NCBI GenBank assembly: GCA_022494885.1
Contig: JAGVSM010004527.1
Coordinates: 1-64,000 of the forward strand
Length of the DNA: 64,000 bases
DNA from: Micrasema longulum
Taxonomy: Eukaryota; Arthropoda; Insecta; Trichoptera; Brachycentridae
Direction of reading: 5' to 3'
Under the pieces are notes generated by a model that searched no databases, was not told the origin of the DNA, and saw only the letters and a program-made list of their open reading frames with translations. Shown in pieces: positions 55,029 through 64,000 of this stretch (position 1 is the first letter of the stretch; the number at the start of each line of letters is the position of its first letter). The translations under genes were made by a program, and so were the position numbers.

Positions 55029-55200
55029 TCTGCCTCGTGGTTAGCACGGTTACTAATTTTGCCTAAAGTTCCGCGTTCGATTCCTGACGTGGCCGTTATG
55101 ATTTTTTTATTTTAAAGGATGATTTTTGCTACAATTTTTCATAGTTCTTGGATTTCAAGCGTAAATCATCATTTTGCCAAAGTGGATAGGTTATTTCGTA
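55029..55200 (+). mobile_element. SINE-B head-containing copy
   Basis: CTGCCTCGTGGTTAGCACGG and CGCGTTCGATTCCTGACGTG form a tRNA-like head with good box B; the body is divergent. Confidence 0.6.
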
Positions 55201-55692
55201 ACAATTCATGGTAAATGAATGAAATAATATTGTCATTTTTAGCTATACACAAGTTTGTTCTACTAAAAAGACACAAATATTGCTTGGAAAAGCACGTTTT
55301 TCCATTTATGGGTATTATTATAATTTGTTTATACATTTATTAGACATACAAACTTACTTATACTACTTGGTATATTATATAAAACTATGGCATTTGAACA
55401 TGAAAATGGAAAGCTTTTGGTTAGGTTAGCCTCCATTATACGAAATTGGAGATAAAAAAGATTACCAATGAGAAGAAAAAAAGGGTATCAAAACTCATTG
55501 ATTCCTGAAGAAATAAATTTCAGGAAAAGAAGTGAAACATTTAAGATTAATTTGGCAAAATGTGTTGAAATTTTTCAAATTTTGTTTAAAAAACTGTAAT
55601 ATTATTAAAAGCTTATATTATTTCTTTATATGTATTAAACTAACTAAATAAATAAAATCACATGGTTTTGATCGTTTGAAATTTTAAATACA

Positions 55693-56010
55693 GTAGAACT
55701 TCAATTATCCAAATCGATTGAAACGGCCCCATTCGGATAATCATAAATTCTGATAGTTGGATTTTTTTTTTTAAATGGGAGTATTTTTATCAATTACTGT
55801 ATGTATGTATGTTAATGAAAAAAAAACCGTTTTTAAAGAAAAAGAGCTTACAATTAATTGAATGAAAAGGCAAAACTTTTACATGTCAAGCGTAGTTACA
55901 AGTGCCGGACATAAGTACAGTATGTACGTACCGTACTGTAAATGAAAGTCATTGTTTGCTGAACATCTCGGTCAAAGTAAGTTATTTGCTTCACTGTCAT
56001 CATCCATTTT
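55693..56010 (-). mobile_element. Tigger/pogo-like transposon fragment
   Basis: The end CAGTAGAACTTCAATTATCC followed by CCCCATTCGGATAATC is the typical Tigger-like terminal signature with a subterminal inverted ATTATCC/GGATAAT. Minus-strand sequence 55870-56000 includes FDRDVQQTMTFIYSTVRTYC, which could be the C-terminal end of the transposase, ending at a stop. The other terminus was not located. Confidence 0.5.
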
Positions 56011-56059
56011 CTTGTGTAAAAACAGCCTTTTGAATAAGTATTTCACAAATATAATTTAG

Positions 56060-56135
56060 TCATGTATTACAAAATCATAACTTCATAAGGAAGCTTATGT
56101 AGAGTTGAAACCGGTCCATAAAAATAAGTGGTTAA
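56060..56135 (+). mobile_element. Penelope-like family F fragment
   Basis: GTTGAAACCGGTCCATAAAA: GAAA (56107-56110) and ACCGGT (56110-56115) followed by C, as in the other family F motifs. The upstream CTGACGA side is decayed. Confidence 0.45.
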
Positions 56136-56359
56136 AAAAGAAGTTGTTTTATTTTTGTTTTAATAAATAATTACGAAGTTAGTGATTCGAATATAAATTT
56201 TAAATACATTTCTGTTTAATTTGAGTAATATTCCACCGACGAGATTTACGTTGGTGAATAAATTAAATGTTTTAAATACAACATAAACTTTTGTGCTTTT
56301 TACTGAGCAAGTGCAAAGATTTAATGTATTCATAACAAAAATACCCTGTCGCAAACTTT

Positions 56360-56654
56360 GGAGACTTTTCAGGTAAAGCTCTCTTATAACTTTCCCTCGA
56401 GTGATTATGAAAAGCTACCCCTAGTGACTAGCGCCGATAAATCAGCCGCCGGTACATTTACTTTACTTGGGACCTCCATACTCGCCGTGTCAAGTCCCGG
56501 TCATCTCCCGGGACTTAAAGGAAAGTTACCATGGCTTAGGGTCACGATATTCTTTCAGATAATCGACTTAGTGGATTCGTCGAACGATTTAACGAATAGT
56601 TTATCGAAAGTAATGAATAAACAAAAAAGGTGTTGCAGTCACAAAATATTGTAA
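56360..56654 (+). CDS. CpG-rich unrecognised ORF
   Basis: A 98-codon frame beginning near 56358 with a non-ATG first codon. It includes VKLSYNFPSSDYEKLPLVTS, ADKSAAGTFTLLGTSILAVS and LPGLKGKLPWLRVTIFFQII, and ends TAA about 56654. A TTTTCAG at 56366-56372 could be a splice acceptor. CpG and G+C content are well above the flanks. Unrecognised; an exon or a decayed element are both possible. Confidence 0.3.
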
Positions 56655-57099
56655 ACTACGAAATACGCGGGATTAACATTAATTTTGTACGTAATATAAA
56701 TTGTACATTGCTGGATTTTCTGTCAAATGGTAACTTTTTCAAACCAATTGATAAATTAAAGGCGTTATTTAAATAATTAAAGTTTTCTTATTGCTCTAAA
56801 AAACTTATTATTACCTTATTGAATATAAACCATTTTATTTTTATTTTAGATTATTTTCAACTTTACTTTGTTATATTTATATTTAGAACATACAATTTTG
56901 TCATGTTAATTCTTATATTTTATCAAGAGATGTTTTGTGTCTTTTTTACTTTACGTTGTTTTTTTTTTTTAATATTTATTATGATTATTCTCTTGAATTT
57001 CATATTATGTTTTACATTATGAATGGTTCACCGCTGTGATTATTTCCGTAAAACATTTTTTGTAAAAGTTTCTGTGAACCATTGATGTATAAATAAATA

Positions 57100-57690
57100 T
57101 CAACAAATTACAACAGGGATAGAGAACACCTTAAATAAGGGAATATGTCACTGGCTATTTTGGAGTATTTATTAAATTCTTTCATTTGTTGATTTTAGTG
57201 AAGTTAATGTGCTGAAACCTTTATTGTTGTGGAGATATTAATCTGACTGAATTATTTCACATACTAGCCAACGCATGAAAACATTTTTCCAATTTTCAAA
57301 CACCTTCTTGGACTGGTTGGTTTTATTACAATATTTGAGTTTATCCAAATATTTGTAAACAAAAGACTGGATTTCACCCCCCCCGGGAGTCATTAAGATC
57401 AACAAATTACAACAGGGATGGAGAACACCTTAAAGAAGGGAATATGAAAGTCTACATTCTTAGTGATTGAAATCGAAGGTACAAGTTTAAATCTTTTTTT
57501 AATATCTGTGTGTATATCCTGTTTTCTATGTGTATTAAATGTGTGTGTATAAAATAAAGGTTACTGTTTACTGTTTAGTGGCCACTTAACCCAGCCAATG
57601 ACAGGTCATAAGCCCTGTAAACGCTCGAATATCCATAATCCTGAATTTGAAAAAGTTCTACCTCATCTCTGTAGGGATATTAATAAAAAA
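57100..57690. repeat. Foldback family FB, two adjoining copies
   Basis: 57105-57390 is a minus-type copy ending in the terminal sequence (AATATTTGAGTTTATCC, AAAAGACTGGATTTCACC). Immediately after a CCCCCCGGGAG junction, a second ACAACAGGGATGGAGAACAC start occurs at 57409. Plus-type sequence appears at 57578-57690 (GTGGCCACTTAACCCAGCCA, ACAGGTCATAAGCCCTGTAA). A composite or tandem arrangement. Confidence 0.65.
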
Positions 57691-58135
57691 TATTACTGTT
57701 TAGTGTTTTCTGCATGGGAAACCCCAGTGAACACACATAATGTTTAAGGTTTTACATATTATATAATGAAAATATAATAAAATAAATTATGAGAAAACTA
57801 TTTTATAGGAATTTCCTAGAATTTTATTGTTTTTCGATGAATCAATGGAATGGTGCAAGTGCACTCTAGGCAACCTCATGGTGCCAAAGAAGATTGACCA
57901 TCCTAGACGAAATCAATGGTACTGGAGGGGGTTGAGAATAGCTCCGGAATACTGATGAGAGTTTGTCAACCCTAAGTGGTGTTACTCAATAACTGTGAGC
58001 GATAGAGTAAATCAGTAAGACGTTATCATTACTTCAAGTTATTCATCTGTGAGAAAAGGGCTATAAATCACACTGAAAACACATACGTTCGGTGCATTTT
58101 GATTTATAGGAGGATGATTCATTCTATGAAAAATA
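57691..58135. other. Mixed sequence, no recognised feature
   Basis: A GC-richer stretch at 57850-57990 without long ORF. Confidence 0.3.
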
Positions 58136-58139
58136 AACA

Positions 58140-58335
58140 ATATCTCAACGGAGATGATGGGCCCAAATTTTCAATAGCTGTCTGAACCGAGATGAAAAAG
58201 TTTTTGGGAAATGTGTAAATCTAGGCATTCACAGAGCTAATGACTTGTCATTGGATGATTCGTGTCATCAAATTACACACTTTGTGAAATTTATCATTCA
58301 GCATAATTTTAAGTTTAGTGTATCTAGTCAAAGCA
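58140..58335 (-). repeat. Foldback family FB fragment, divergent
   Basis: AGGCATTCACAGAGCTAATG then ACTTGTCATTGGATGATTCG and ACACACTTTGTGAAATTTAT follow the family order. Confidence 0.5.
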
Positions 58336-58569
58336 GGCGCCTTTTTATATTCTTTCGAACCTATGAGGATATTAACTTTTTGTTGGTATTTTTTTCATAG
58401 ATTTTTAATTTTTGATATATCTGACACACATAACAAATTGTGACAATTGTATTTGCCGAAGACACTGCTTTGACTTATTGTCAATGAAATAAAAAACAAT
58501 CTCTTAATCTAAAATATTGACATTTTTCACATGAGATATAGCAAAACCACAGTAAGACAGCTTAAAAAA

Positions 58570-59146
58570 ATACTCTGAAAAATATGGTCTGAAATACTTG
58601 AATCGGTACATCAGATAAAATATTTAGGAATAATTATTGATTGATGAATATTATCTTCAAGTCGATACGTAACATATTATCTCTAATAAAGCTCAAGCAA
58701 GTATTTAATATTTAATGGAACTCAATAATAACTTATGGAATAATAGGATGGGGAGGCACTAATAAGTCAATATTTAAACCTTTATAATTTACTAAAAAAA
58801 AATCGTTTAAAACAATTTTTAAAAAACCCTTCTGGTACCCCAAGGTAATTTTTTTGAGAAATACGGGATCCTAGATACAGGGCAATTACACATCTTTAGA
58901 TAATTAATGTTTGTAAAAGAAAATTATTCTACCAAATCCCAAAAGGAACACTCCCACACCACTAGAAGTCAAAGTAAAGGATGGGTCATGGAGTTTACCA
59001 CAAACTCTGAATTTGGACAAAGAAATTTCAGGTTTCTAAGCCCCAAAATATTCAATATGTTACCCAAACATTGCAAAACCATGACCCGAATTCAATTAAA
59101 TAAATTTGTAAAAAAATGGTCACTAGGTAGCAAAAAAAAAAATTGA
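58570..59146 (+). pseudogene. LINE ORF2 C-terminal region
   Basis: Broken frames HQIKYLGIIID near 58610 and YGIIGWGGTNKSIFK near 58735, then an open 79-codon frame (58907-59146): HSHTTRSQSKGWVMEFTTNS, FGQRNFRFLSPKIFNMLPKH, LNKFVKKWSLG. Order: kYLG, YGI.gWGG, tTR, f...piFN.LP, FK..., the C-terminal half of a LINE polymerase distinct from LINE-A. It ends just before the minus-strand LINE-A copy. Confidence 0.7.
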
Positions 59147-59149
59147 AAG

Positions 59150-59577
59150 TTGGGTAGGCAGAGAAGATAGAACGCCATAACACTCTATCTTGGCATACAG
59201 ACCTCGATTCCTCTACATTCATACATCTTCTCATGCACGCACGCCGATTATTCCTACTTTTGACATGTTCATCTTCAAGTATTCGATGGACTTGATCGTG
59301 TCATGTCTTTCTCGGTCTTACGCGTTTTCTGCATCCATCATCATTTGCATCGTAGATCCTTTAAGCCGTTCTTTTGCTGTCCATTCGCTCTACATGTCCA
59401 AACGAACGCAGCACCCCTTTCTTGATTCTGTCAATAATGCATGTCTCAGCCTTACACACTTCACGGATCTCGACATTTGTGCACTTATCATTCATAATTT
59501 TACCACACATTTGCCTGAGGGATCGCATTTCGACAGCATTCAACCTACTTTCATCATCATTTTTCCAATTCCATAAA
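59150..59577 (-). pseudogene. LINE-A ORF2 C-terminal fragment, copy 3
   Basis: Minus-strand frames read SRLNAVEMRSLRQMCGKIMN, NVEIREVCKAETCIIDRIKK and VLRSFGHVERMDSKRTA, then after a frameshift RRCMNVEESRSVCQDRVLWR and SIFSAYPT. It closely matches 2812-3273 and retains codons that are stops there (R and Q), so the two copies mutated independently. Confidence 0.75.
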
Positions 59578-59805
59578 AATTTATTTCATTTACTAAAAAC
59601 ATTCTTAAATAATAAATAGTGAAATAAGATATTGTATAACTCTATATAAAAATTACTAAAAGGTAGTCATATCATTGTTTATTTTGCATAAAAGTATCTG
59701 CCTTAAAACAGGGTAAACCTAGTAAGGCAAACTAGACATAATCCAGAATAGATAAAGAAATTGTATTTATTTAAAAAAAAAACAATGATAGTAATTATTA
59801 TTATT
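59578..59805. other. No recognised feature
   Basis: AT-rich. Confidence 0.3.
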
Positions 59806-60190
59806 ATTGGCTAATTTAAGTAACCACTATACACACTGTGTTATATTTACAGTTTTGCCTACGTTAAAACATTCATATTTTTTTTCCATCTGTTCATTTT
59901 AGTAAAGTTAAAATTAAAAAAAAAGCATAATAAATGAAAATTTGTTTTCAGTGGTTTCGTAGTATGTTAAATCATTTATTGACACTACGACCACTAAGCC
60001 TAGCCAACGATAAGTCATAAGCCCTATAAATGCCATGACCTTTATATTCATTTTTATAAAATGTTCTTCATATTTTTTTTAATGAATATGTAAATAATAT
60101 TAAGTCCAAAAGCGGATGAACCAAGTTCTTGTCTGCGAAAATTTGGACAGAATCGACATTTTGTTGATAAAACCAGCTGGTCCAAGAAGA
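59806..60190. repeat. Foldback family FB, rearranged copy
   Basis: The first part is minus-type (CACACTGTGTTATATTTACA, CCATCTGTTCATTTTAGTAA). The second part is plus-type (CCACTAAGCCTAGCCAACGA, AAGTCATAAGCCCTATAAAT) with a terminal GTCTGCGAAAATTTGGACAG. Convergent halves with an A-rich interruption. Confidence 0.55.
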
Positions 60191-60199
60191 AGTATTAAA

Positions 60200-60545
60200 C
60201 TTAAAAAATATTATCAAGCGTTGCCTGGTATGTAAGTGAAATAATTCAGCAAAAATGTCACCCGCATCAAAAAAGGGTTCGGTTTTTTATTGTAAAAAAT
60301 GTCAACAGATGGGTAAATTGAAGGAATATTACAGGTTTTAAAATAAAGGGAGAATGGTGATTGCTACACGGTGTGTAAAATGGCTAGTTAAACCAGTCAA
60401 TAACAGGTTATAAGCCGTGTAATTGCCTAGACTATCTTCCCTTCTATAAAAAGTTCTTCATCTCTTTTGTGATGAGTTAAAATAACCTCCAAAGGGGTCA
60501 AATCATGTTCATGTCTGCAAAAGTTGGACAGACTCATAATGTTGT
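60200..60545 (+). repeat. Foldback family FB copy
   Basis: AAGCGTTGCCTGGTATGTAA, TGTCACCCGCATC, GGGAGAATGGTGATTGCTAC, AAACCAGTCAATAACAGGTT, ATAAGCCGTGTAATTGCC, then terminal GTCTGCAAAAGTTGGACAGA. Confidence 0.65.
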
Positions 60546-60659
60546 TAATACAAAGCAATTTTAATGATAATAGATGCATGTACTTGCGAACCAATATGCT
60601 TGCAACATAGACGTCTTTAACACGAGCCTTGTACATTTTAAAAAGCAATGTATAAAATT

Positions 60660-60890
60660 AACAATTTACAACAGGGATGGAGAATACCTTAAATAAGGGA
60701 ATATGGAATTCTAGGCATTAACAGAGCTTATGACCTGTCATAGGCTGGTTTAAGTGGCCACAAAACACACTGTGTAACCTTCTCCATTTTGCCTATGTTT
60801 TAACATACATACGGGAACATCCATCTCGAGGGGGTGAAATCCAGTCTTTTGTCTACAAACATTTTGACAAACTCAAATATTGTAATGAAA
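60660..60890 (-). repeat. Foldback family FB copy, shortened
   Basis: ACAACAGGGATGGAGAATAC, GACCTGTCATAGGCTGGTTT, ACACTGTGTAACCTTCTCCA, then jumps directly to the terminal GGGTGAAATCCAGTCTTTTG and GACAAACTCAAATATTG. Confidence 0.65.
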
Positions 60891-61965
60891 AATATGTTTA
60901 ATATCAAATTGAAATTCATATTATGTTATGCTATTATATACTTATCTTTTTCAACGTTCAAAAAAAATTCAAATCAAGTATCCTCAAATTTCATTTCATT
61001 TTTTCTTTGTATCCTTTATATCTGATAATTTTTATCATTTATTTATATTTTTCTATACCTGTTATATTTCTAAATACAATTTTTTTATTCTTATTTTGAC
61101 TGTTTATTTTATTTTCATTTTATGTTGTTTTTACACTTATTTTTTGTATAAATTATATGCCAAAGCCTTTTGGGCGAGAAAAATTAATAAAGTAAAAAAG
61201 TAAAATAACCCGAAAAATGAAATTTAAATGTCATTTAACGCACAAAAAAATATTTTCATCAACTAAAGGAAATTAATAAATAAATCTTGTATACCCACGA
61301 ACAGGCGTTTGTGGGATATTTTTGTTTACTTTTTTACTATGAATATGTATTTTTTTGCTATGTAATTATCATTTATTTTTTTAACACTGTGTTAACCTCT
61401 TATCTATATTGTAAAAATATTACAAAAATAAAAAAATAAAAAAAAATAAAATTCAAAAAATACAATATACCAAGTTACACAAAGATACTAAAAATCTTTG
61501 GATAGTAAATAGTTTTAATGAAGGTTTTGTTGTTATTATCTCAAATCATCTTTGGTTTATAACTGTTTCCTTTTGTTTCGTTCGTATTGTTATGTTTTGT
61601 CAATTTTTTGTTTGATTTTATTCTATTGATTCTTTGCGTGGACGATTACAAAAAAAATACTGGCCAAGTAATATTTTGTTTTTAATGTCTCCGTGTGAGT
61701 GTTGTTAGTAATTTTTCACTGTTGTTGTGTCAATTTGTTTCTGTGTCTGTTGATATCTTTCAAAAATGAAATTAAAGTACTTTATTTGATTGTTTTTGCA
61801 TTCTTAAATACGCTCGTAGCAGTGTGGGGTGCAGTGGGTTTCAGACCCGTACCTTTTGTTAGTTGCGGGTTATATTCAAGTGCTCAAGAAACTTCAGGCA
61901 GTTGTTTCTACAGCTTGAACAAGTTGTAGTCTTATTTACCTCCAACATGCTGGAAGTGATGCAGT
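60891..61965. other. AT-rich interval
   Basis: T-rich frames at 60834-61203 are low-complexity and not credible genes. A GC-richer patch at 61820-61930 (AGTTGCGGGTTATATTCAAG) is unidentified. Confidence 0.35.
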
Positions 61966-61969
61966 TGGG

Positions 61970-62060
61970 AAGTTTTTCAAATTCCTACTTAGACTTAGCC
62001 TTCGCGTACCCCGTCATAATGTAGCCGGTCTTTTTATTTCCGACCACTAGAAGGTTTATT
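61970..62060 (+). mobile_element. Jockey-like scrap
   Basis: Frame LRLSLRVPRHNVAGLFISDH resembles the i..rVP....R...lF block of Jockey-type ORF2. Confidence 0.35.
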
Positions 62061-62129
62061 ACAGAATAAACTTAAAAACAAAATAAAACCCTTAAATTTA
62101 ATAAAAAATAAAAGTTAATAGGTATATAA

Positions 62130-62240
62130 AAAATATAAGTGAATAGGTTTTTCCACCGACCGGTATCAAAACTATACATGCTTCTTTATCAAGGTATACC
62201 TTAACTAACGAATTCTATTATATTTTGCTTTTACGCTGAT
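62130..62240 (-). mobile_element. Penelope-like family F fragment with hammerhead-like motif
   Basis: On the minus strand: TTGATAAAGAAG (decayed CTGACGAAGAG), TGTATAGTTTTGATACCGGT, then CGGTGG. Palindromic ACCGGT (62159-62164) followed by C corresponds to stem III and a GUC site. The catalytic core is mutated (GATA for GAAA). Confidence 0.5.
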
Positions 62241-62299
62241 AACTAAATACTACATTATTATTATTCGTGTTCGTAAATAAATTGTAAACAATTAGTTTA

Positions 62300-62400
62300 T
62301 TGCCCTTGTTTGCCATTACTCCATAGTCTTATGTTCTTTTTGCTCAGTTTCTTGTATAAAAGTATGTTTTTTCTGTAACTGTTGTTATTGACCTAAACCA
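62300..62400 (+). mobile_element. Jockey-like LINE 3' UTR fragment
   Basis: Parallels 14030-14125 (TTCTTTTTGCTCAGTTTCTT, TGTAACTGTTGTTATTGACC). Confidence 0.5.
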
Positions 62401-62404
62401 TATA

Positions 62405-62888
62405 TCATCATCTTCATTCCCTTTCCGCACCTAAGGGTGCATAGGGTACTACATTGGTACACCAATTGCAGTATATCTTGATTATTTTACATATTTTTTT
62501 TTTTTACGTGAAGGTCAGATGATCGGTATTAAGCTTCAAGTACCAGCTCAGGTAGTATGAAATATTCTAGTGTAAAAATACCCTTTCAAATAAAATTTTT
62601 TGTAATAAAAAAAAAATATTTGCGTTCTTATGATTTACCCAAATATTTCATTTTAAGGGCCATTTTCAACGAGTTGTAAATAACTCGCTATTAGAAAATA
62701 GAAATAAAGTTGAAGTAGAATGGGATTCGAACCACGGACCATTGGTCCGTGAGTCCAAGACACTAGCCACAGGACCACAACCCAATTAAATTTTATTTTT
62801 ATTCATTTTATGTCAACCCTGTCGGGAATCGAACCCGAGACCTGTTGCGTGGTAGGCAAAAGCGCTCACCACAACACCACAAGGCTGA
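62405..62888 (-). mobile_element. SINE-B interrupted by SINE-A
   Basis: The left part (62405-62605) is the SINE-B body (ATCATCTTCATTCCCTTTCC, GGTACACCAATTGCAGTATA). The right part (62810-62888) is its tRNA-like head (GGGAATCGAACCCGAGACCT, ACAACACCACAAGGC). The 200 bp between is a SINE-A copy, so SINE-B is older at this site. Confidence 0.85.
62612..62787 (-). mobile_element. SINE-A inserted in SINE-B
   Basis: GCGTTCTTATGATTTACCC, CATTTTCAACGAGTTGTAAA, TATTAGAAAATAGAAATAAA, GGGATTCGAACCACGGACCA, CACTAGCCACAGGACCACAA: full family order on the minus strand. AAATTTTAT-like sequence on both sides may be the target duplication, but it is blurred by the A/T tail. Confidence 0.8.
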
Positions 62889-62946
62889 AAAAGGCCATTT
62901 ATTATAATAAACATAATAAAATTAAATAATGTTATTGAAACGTAAT

Positions 62947-63195
62947 ATTTTATTTTATTTTATTTTATTTTATTTTATTTTATTTTATTTTATTTTATTT
63001 TATTTTATTTTATTTTATTTTATTTTATTTTATTTTTAATTTTCTTCTTATTTTATTCTTTTATTTTTTTATTTTATTTTATTTTATTTTATTTGCTTTC
63101 TATTTTATTTTATTTTATTTTTATTTTATTTTATTTTTATTTTATTTTATTTTTATTTTATTTTATTTTATTTTATTTTATTTTATTTTATTTTT
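62947..63195. repeat. ATTTT pentanucleotide array, tail of SINE-C
   Basis: About 250 bp of near-perfect ATTTT units with one degenerate patch near 63035-63105. It is joined directly to SINE-C at 63196, so on the minus strand it is an expanded AAAAT tail. Confidence 0.9.
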
Positions 63196-63324
63196 GCACC
63201 ACAACAGGCCAGGAGGCCCAATTACAACGGTAAATTACATCACAGAACACCCAGGCTTGAGAAAAATCACATTTAATTTTTGTATTCTCACCGGGAATCG
63301 AACCCGGAACCTTCCGTCTGTGAG
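63196..63324 (-). mobile_element. SINE-C, head truncated
   Basis: GCACCACAACAGGCCAGGAG, CATCACAGAACACCCAGGCT, TCACCGGGAATCGAACCCGG, then it breaks after TCTGTGAG where the copy at 20889-21053 continues into box A. It is 5' truncated by about 40 bp. Confidence 0.85.
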
Positions 63325-63972
63325 TATTTGCGAAACACAAAAAAAATCTGAGATTTTTAATTATGCTTCAATAACTCAATGGAGAATGTTAAGTTTTCCG
63401 TGTCAAGCTGTATAATTGAAATCTGCTTTTGCAAGATTTAGAGACGGTTTTAAATTATGTTATTTTTGGTAGGTTATTTTATATATTTATTTTATTTTTA
63501 TTTTATAACGCAATTAAGCAAAGATACACACTAAAATAATTTATAGTAATTCGTCCATACAATTTCATATGCATATATATTAAAATTGGATAATTTTTTT
63601 TTTGCGTTTTTGTTCGCGTCAGACGCGTTGCTATTTTAAATACTATATTATCATTATTTTTATTATTTTGTAACTAACGTTTTTCGGTGCTCCTGGCTCT
63701 TAAAATCAGTTATCTTTTTTACAATTAATTTCATGGTTGCCTACCTTACTCAATCAAAAAACAGGTGCACAAAAAAGGTTACGAATAATAATTATTGTTT
63801 GGTTTTTGTCAAATTAAACCAATGGGTTACATAAAAAAAACTAAAAAAATGATAATATTTGTACCTGATACAGGGAATCCTAAATACACGTGTACTGTAG
63901 TGTACTGTACTTATACTGTAATTAAATTTTATAATATAATCTATTAAAATACACAGTATTTTATTAAACATT
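63325..63972. other. No recognised feature
   Basis: AT-rich, ATTTT-like runs near 63480-63510. Confidence 0.3.
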
Positions 63973-64000
63973 GAATCGGGTTGTGGTCCCGTGGCTAGTG
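63973..64000 (+). mobile_element. SINE-A head, cut by the window end
   Basis: GAATCGGGTTGTGGTCCCGT then GGCTAGTG matches the start of 9791. Confidence 0.75.

Noticed and set aside
56819..57022. 67-codon hydrophobic ORF
   Set aside because: Same compositional artefact of T-rich DNA.
57950..57975. Hammerhead motif from a CTGATGAG string
   Set aside because: No following GAAA or self-complementary stem III, and no Penelope-like sequence nearby.
59190..59619. Plus-strand ORFs of 128 and 81 codons
   Set aside because: Antisense shadows of the minus-strand LINE-A coding sequence.
60834..61203. Two overlapping hydrophobic ORFs as membrane proteins
   Set aside because: T-rich low-complexity DNA gives phenylalanine/isoleucine/tyrosine-rich frames by composition alone.

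Overview
The window reads as intergenic, repeat-packed nuclear DNA of an insect. It is strongly AT-rich, has no operons, no rRNA and no intact long ORF, and most open frames over 100 codons are interrupted retroelement protein. The element mix (Jockey/CR1/RTE-type LINE remnants, tRNA-derived SINEs, Penelope-like elements, Tigger/pogo-like and hAT-like relics, MITEs) suits an arthropod. I infer insect from the LINE protein styles and from one transposase-like gene family that I associate with insects. I cannot name the order or species, and I see no convincing intact host gene.

Layout. 1-6.6 kb: LINE 3' ends, an unrecognised ORF (2360-2692), a LINE-A tail, a 306-bp TA-flanked MITE, and two minus-strand LINE tails. 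7.0-7.8 kb: two Penelope-like inverted-repeat insertions side by side. 8.4-15 kb: Jockey-like remnants and SINEs. 16-22.6 kb: a foldback repeat, a pentamer array, a GC-rich ORF, LINE-A, a hAT end, a SINE with a T-rich tail, and a Penelope-like C-terminus with its 3' region. 23.1-25.3 kb: a three-level LINE nest. 27.1-27.7 kb: a 610-bp Penelope-like foldback with target-site duplication. 29.3-30.8 kb: the longest LINE, an RTE-like reverse transcriptase with damaged catalytic motifs. 34.7-35.9 kb: a Penelope-like element with inverted arms and a C-terminal ORF fragment. 36.8-38.95 kb: tandem and inverted duplications, then three Penelope-like copies. 40-42.8 kb: SINEs and a Jockey fragment. 42.9-44.8 kb: a candidate DNA transposon carrying a two-exon, internally deleted transposase-like pseudogene between inverted repeats. 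46.6-52.6 kb: more LINEs, a Tigger-like relic, a foldback element and an unrecognised ORF. 53.5-64 kb: SINEs, foldback copies, LINE tails, and a 250-bp pentamer array forming a SINE tail.

Two themes stand out. First, about 17 hammerhead-ribozyme-like motifs, some only partial, sit in the terminal repeats of at least five Penelope-like families. Each has a conserved catalytic-core pattern and a short, usually self-complementary stem III. Several form inverted pairs flanked by target-site duplications. Second, an abundant ORF-less foldback family with long terminal inverted repeats occurs at a dozen or more places. Functionally the window records repeated transposon insertion into transposons; no host pathway can be read from it.
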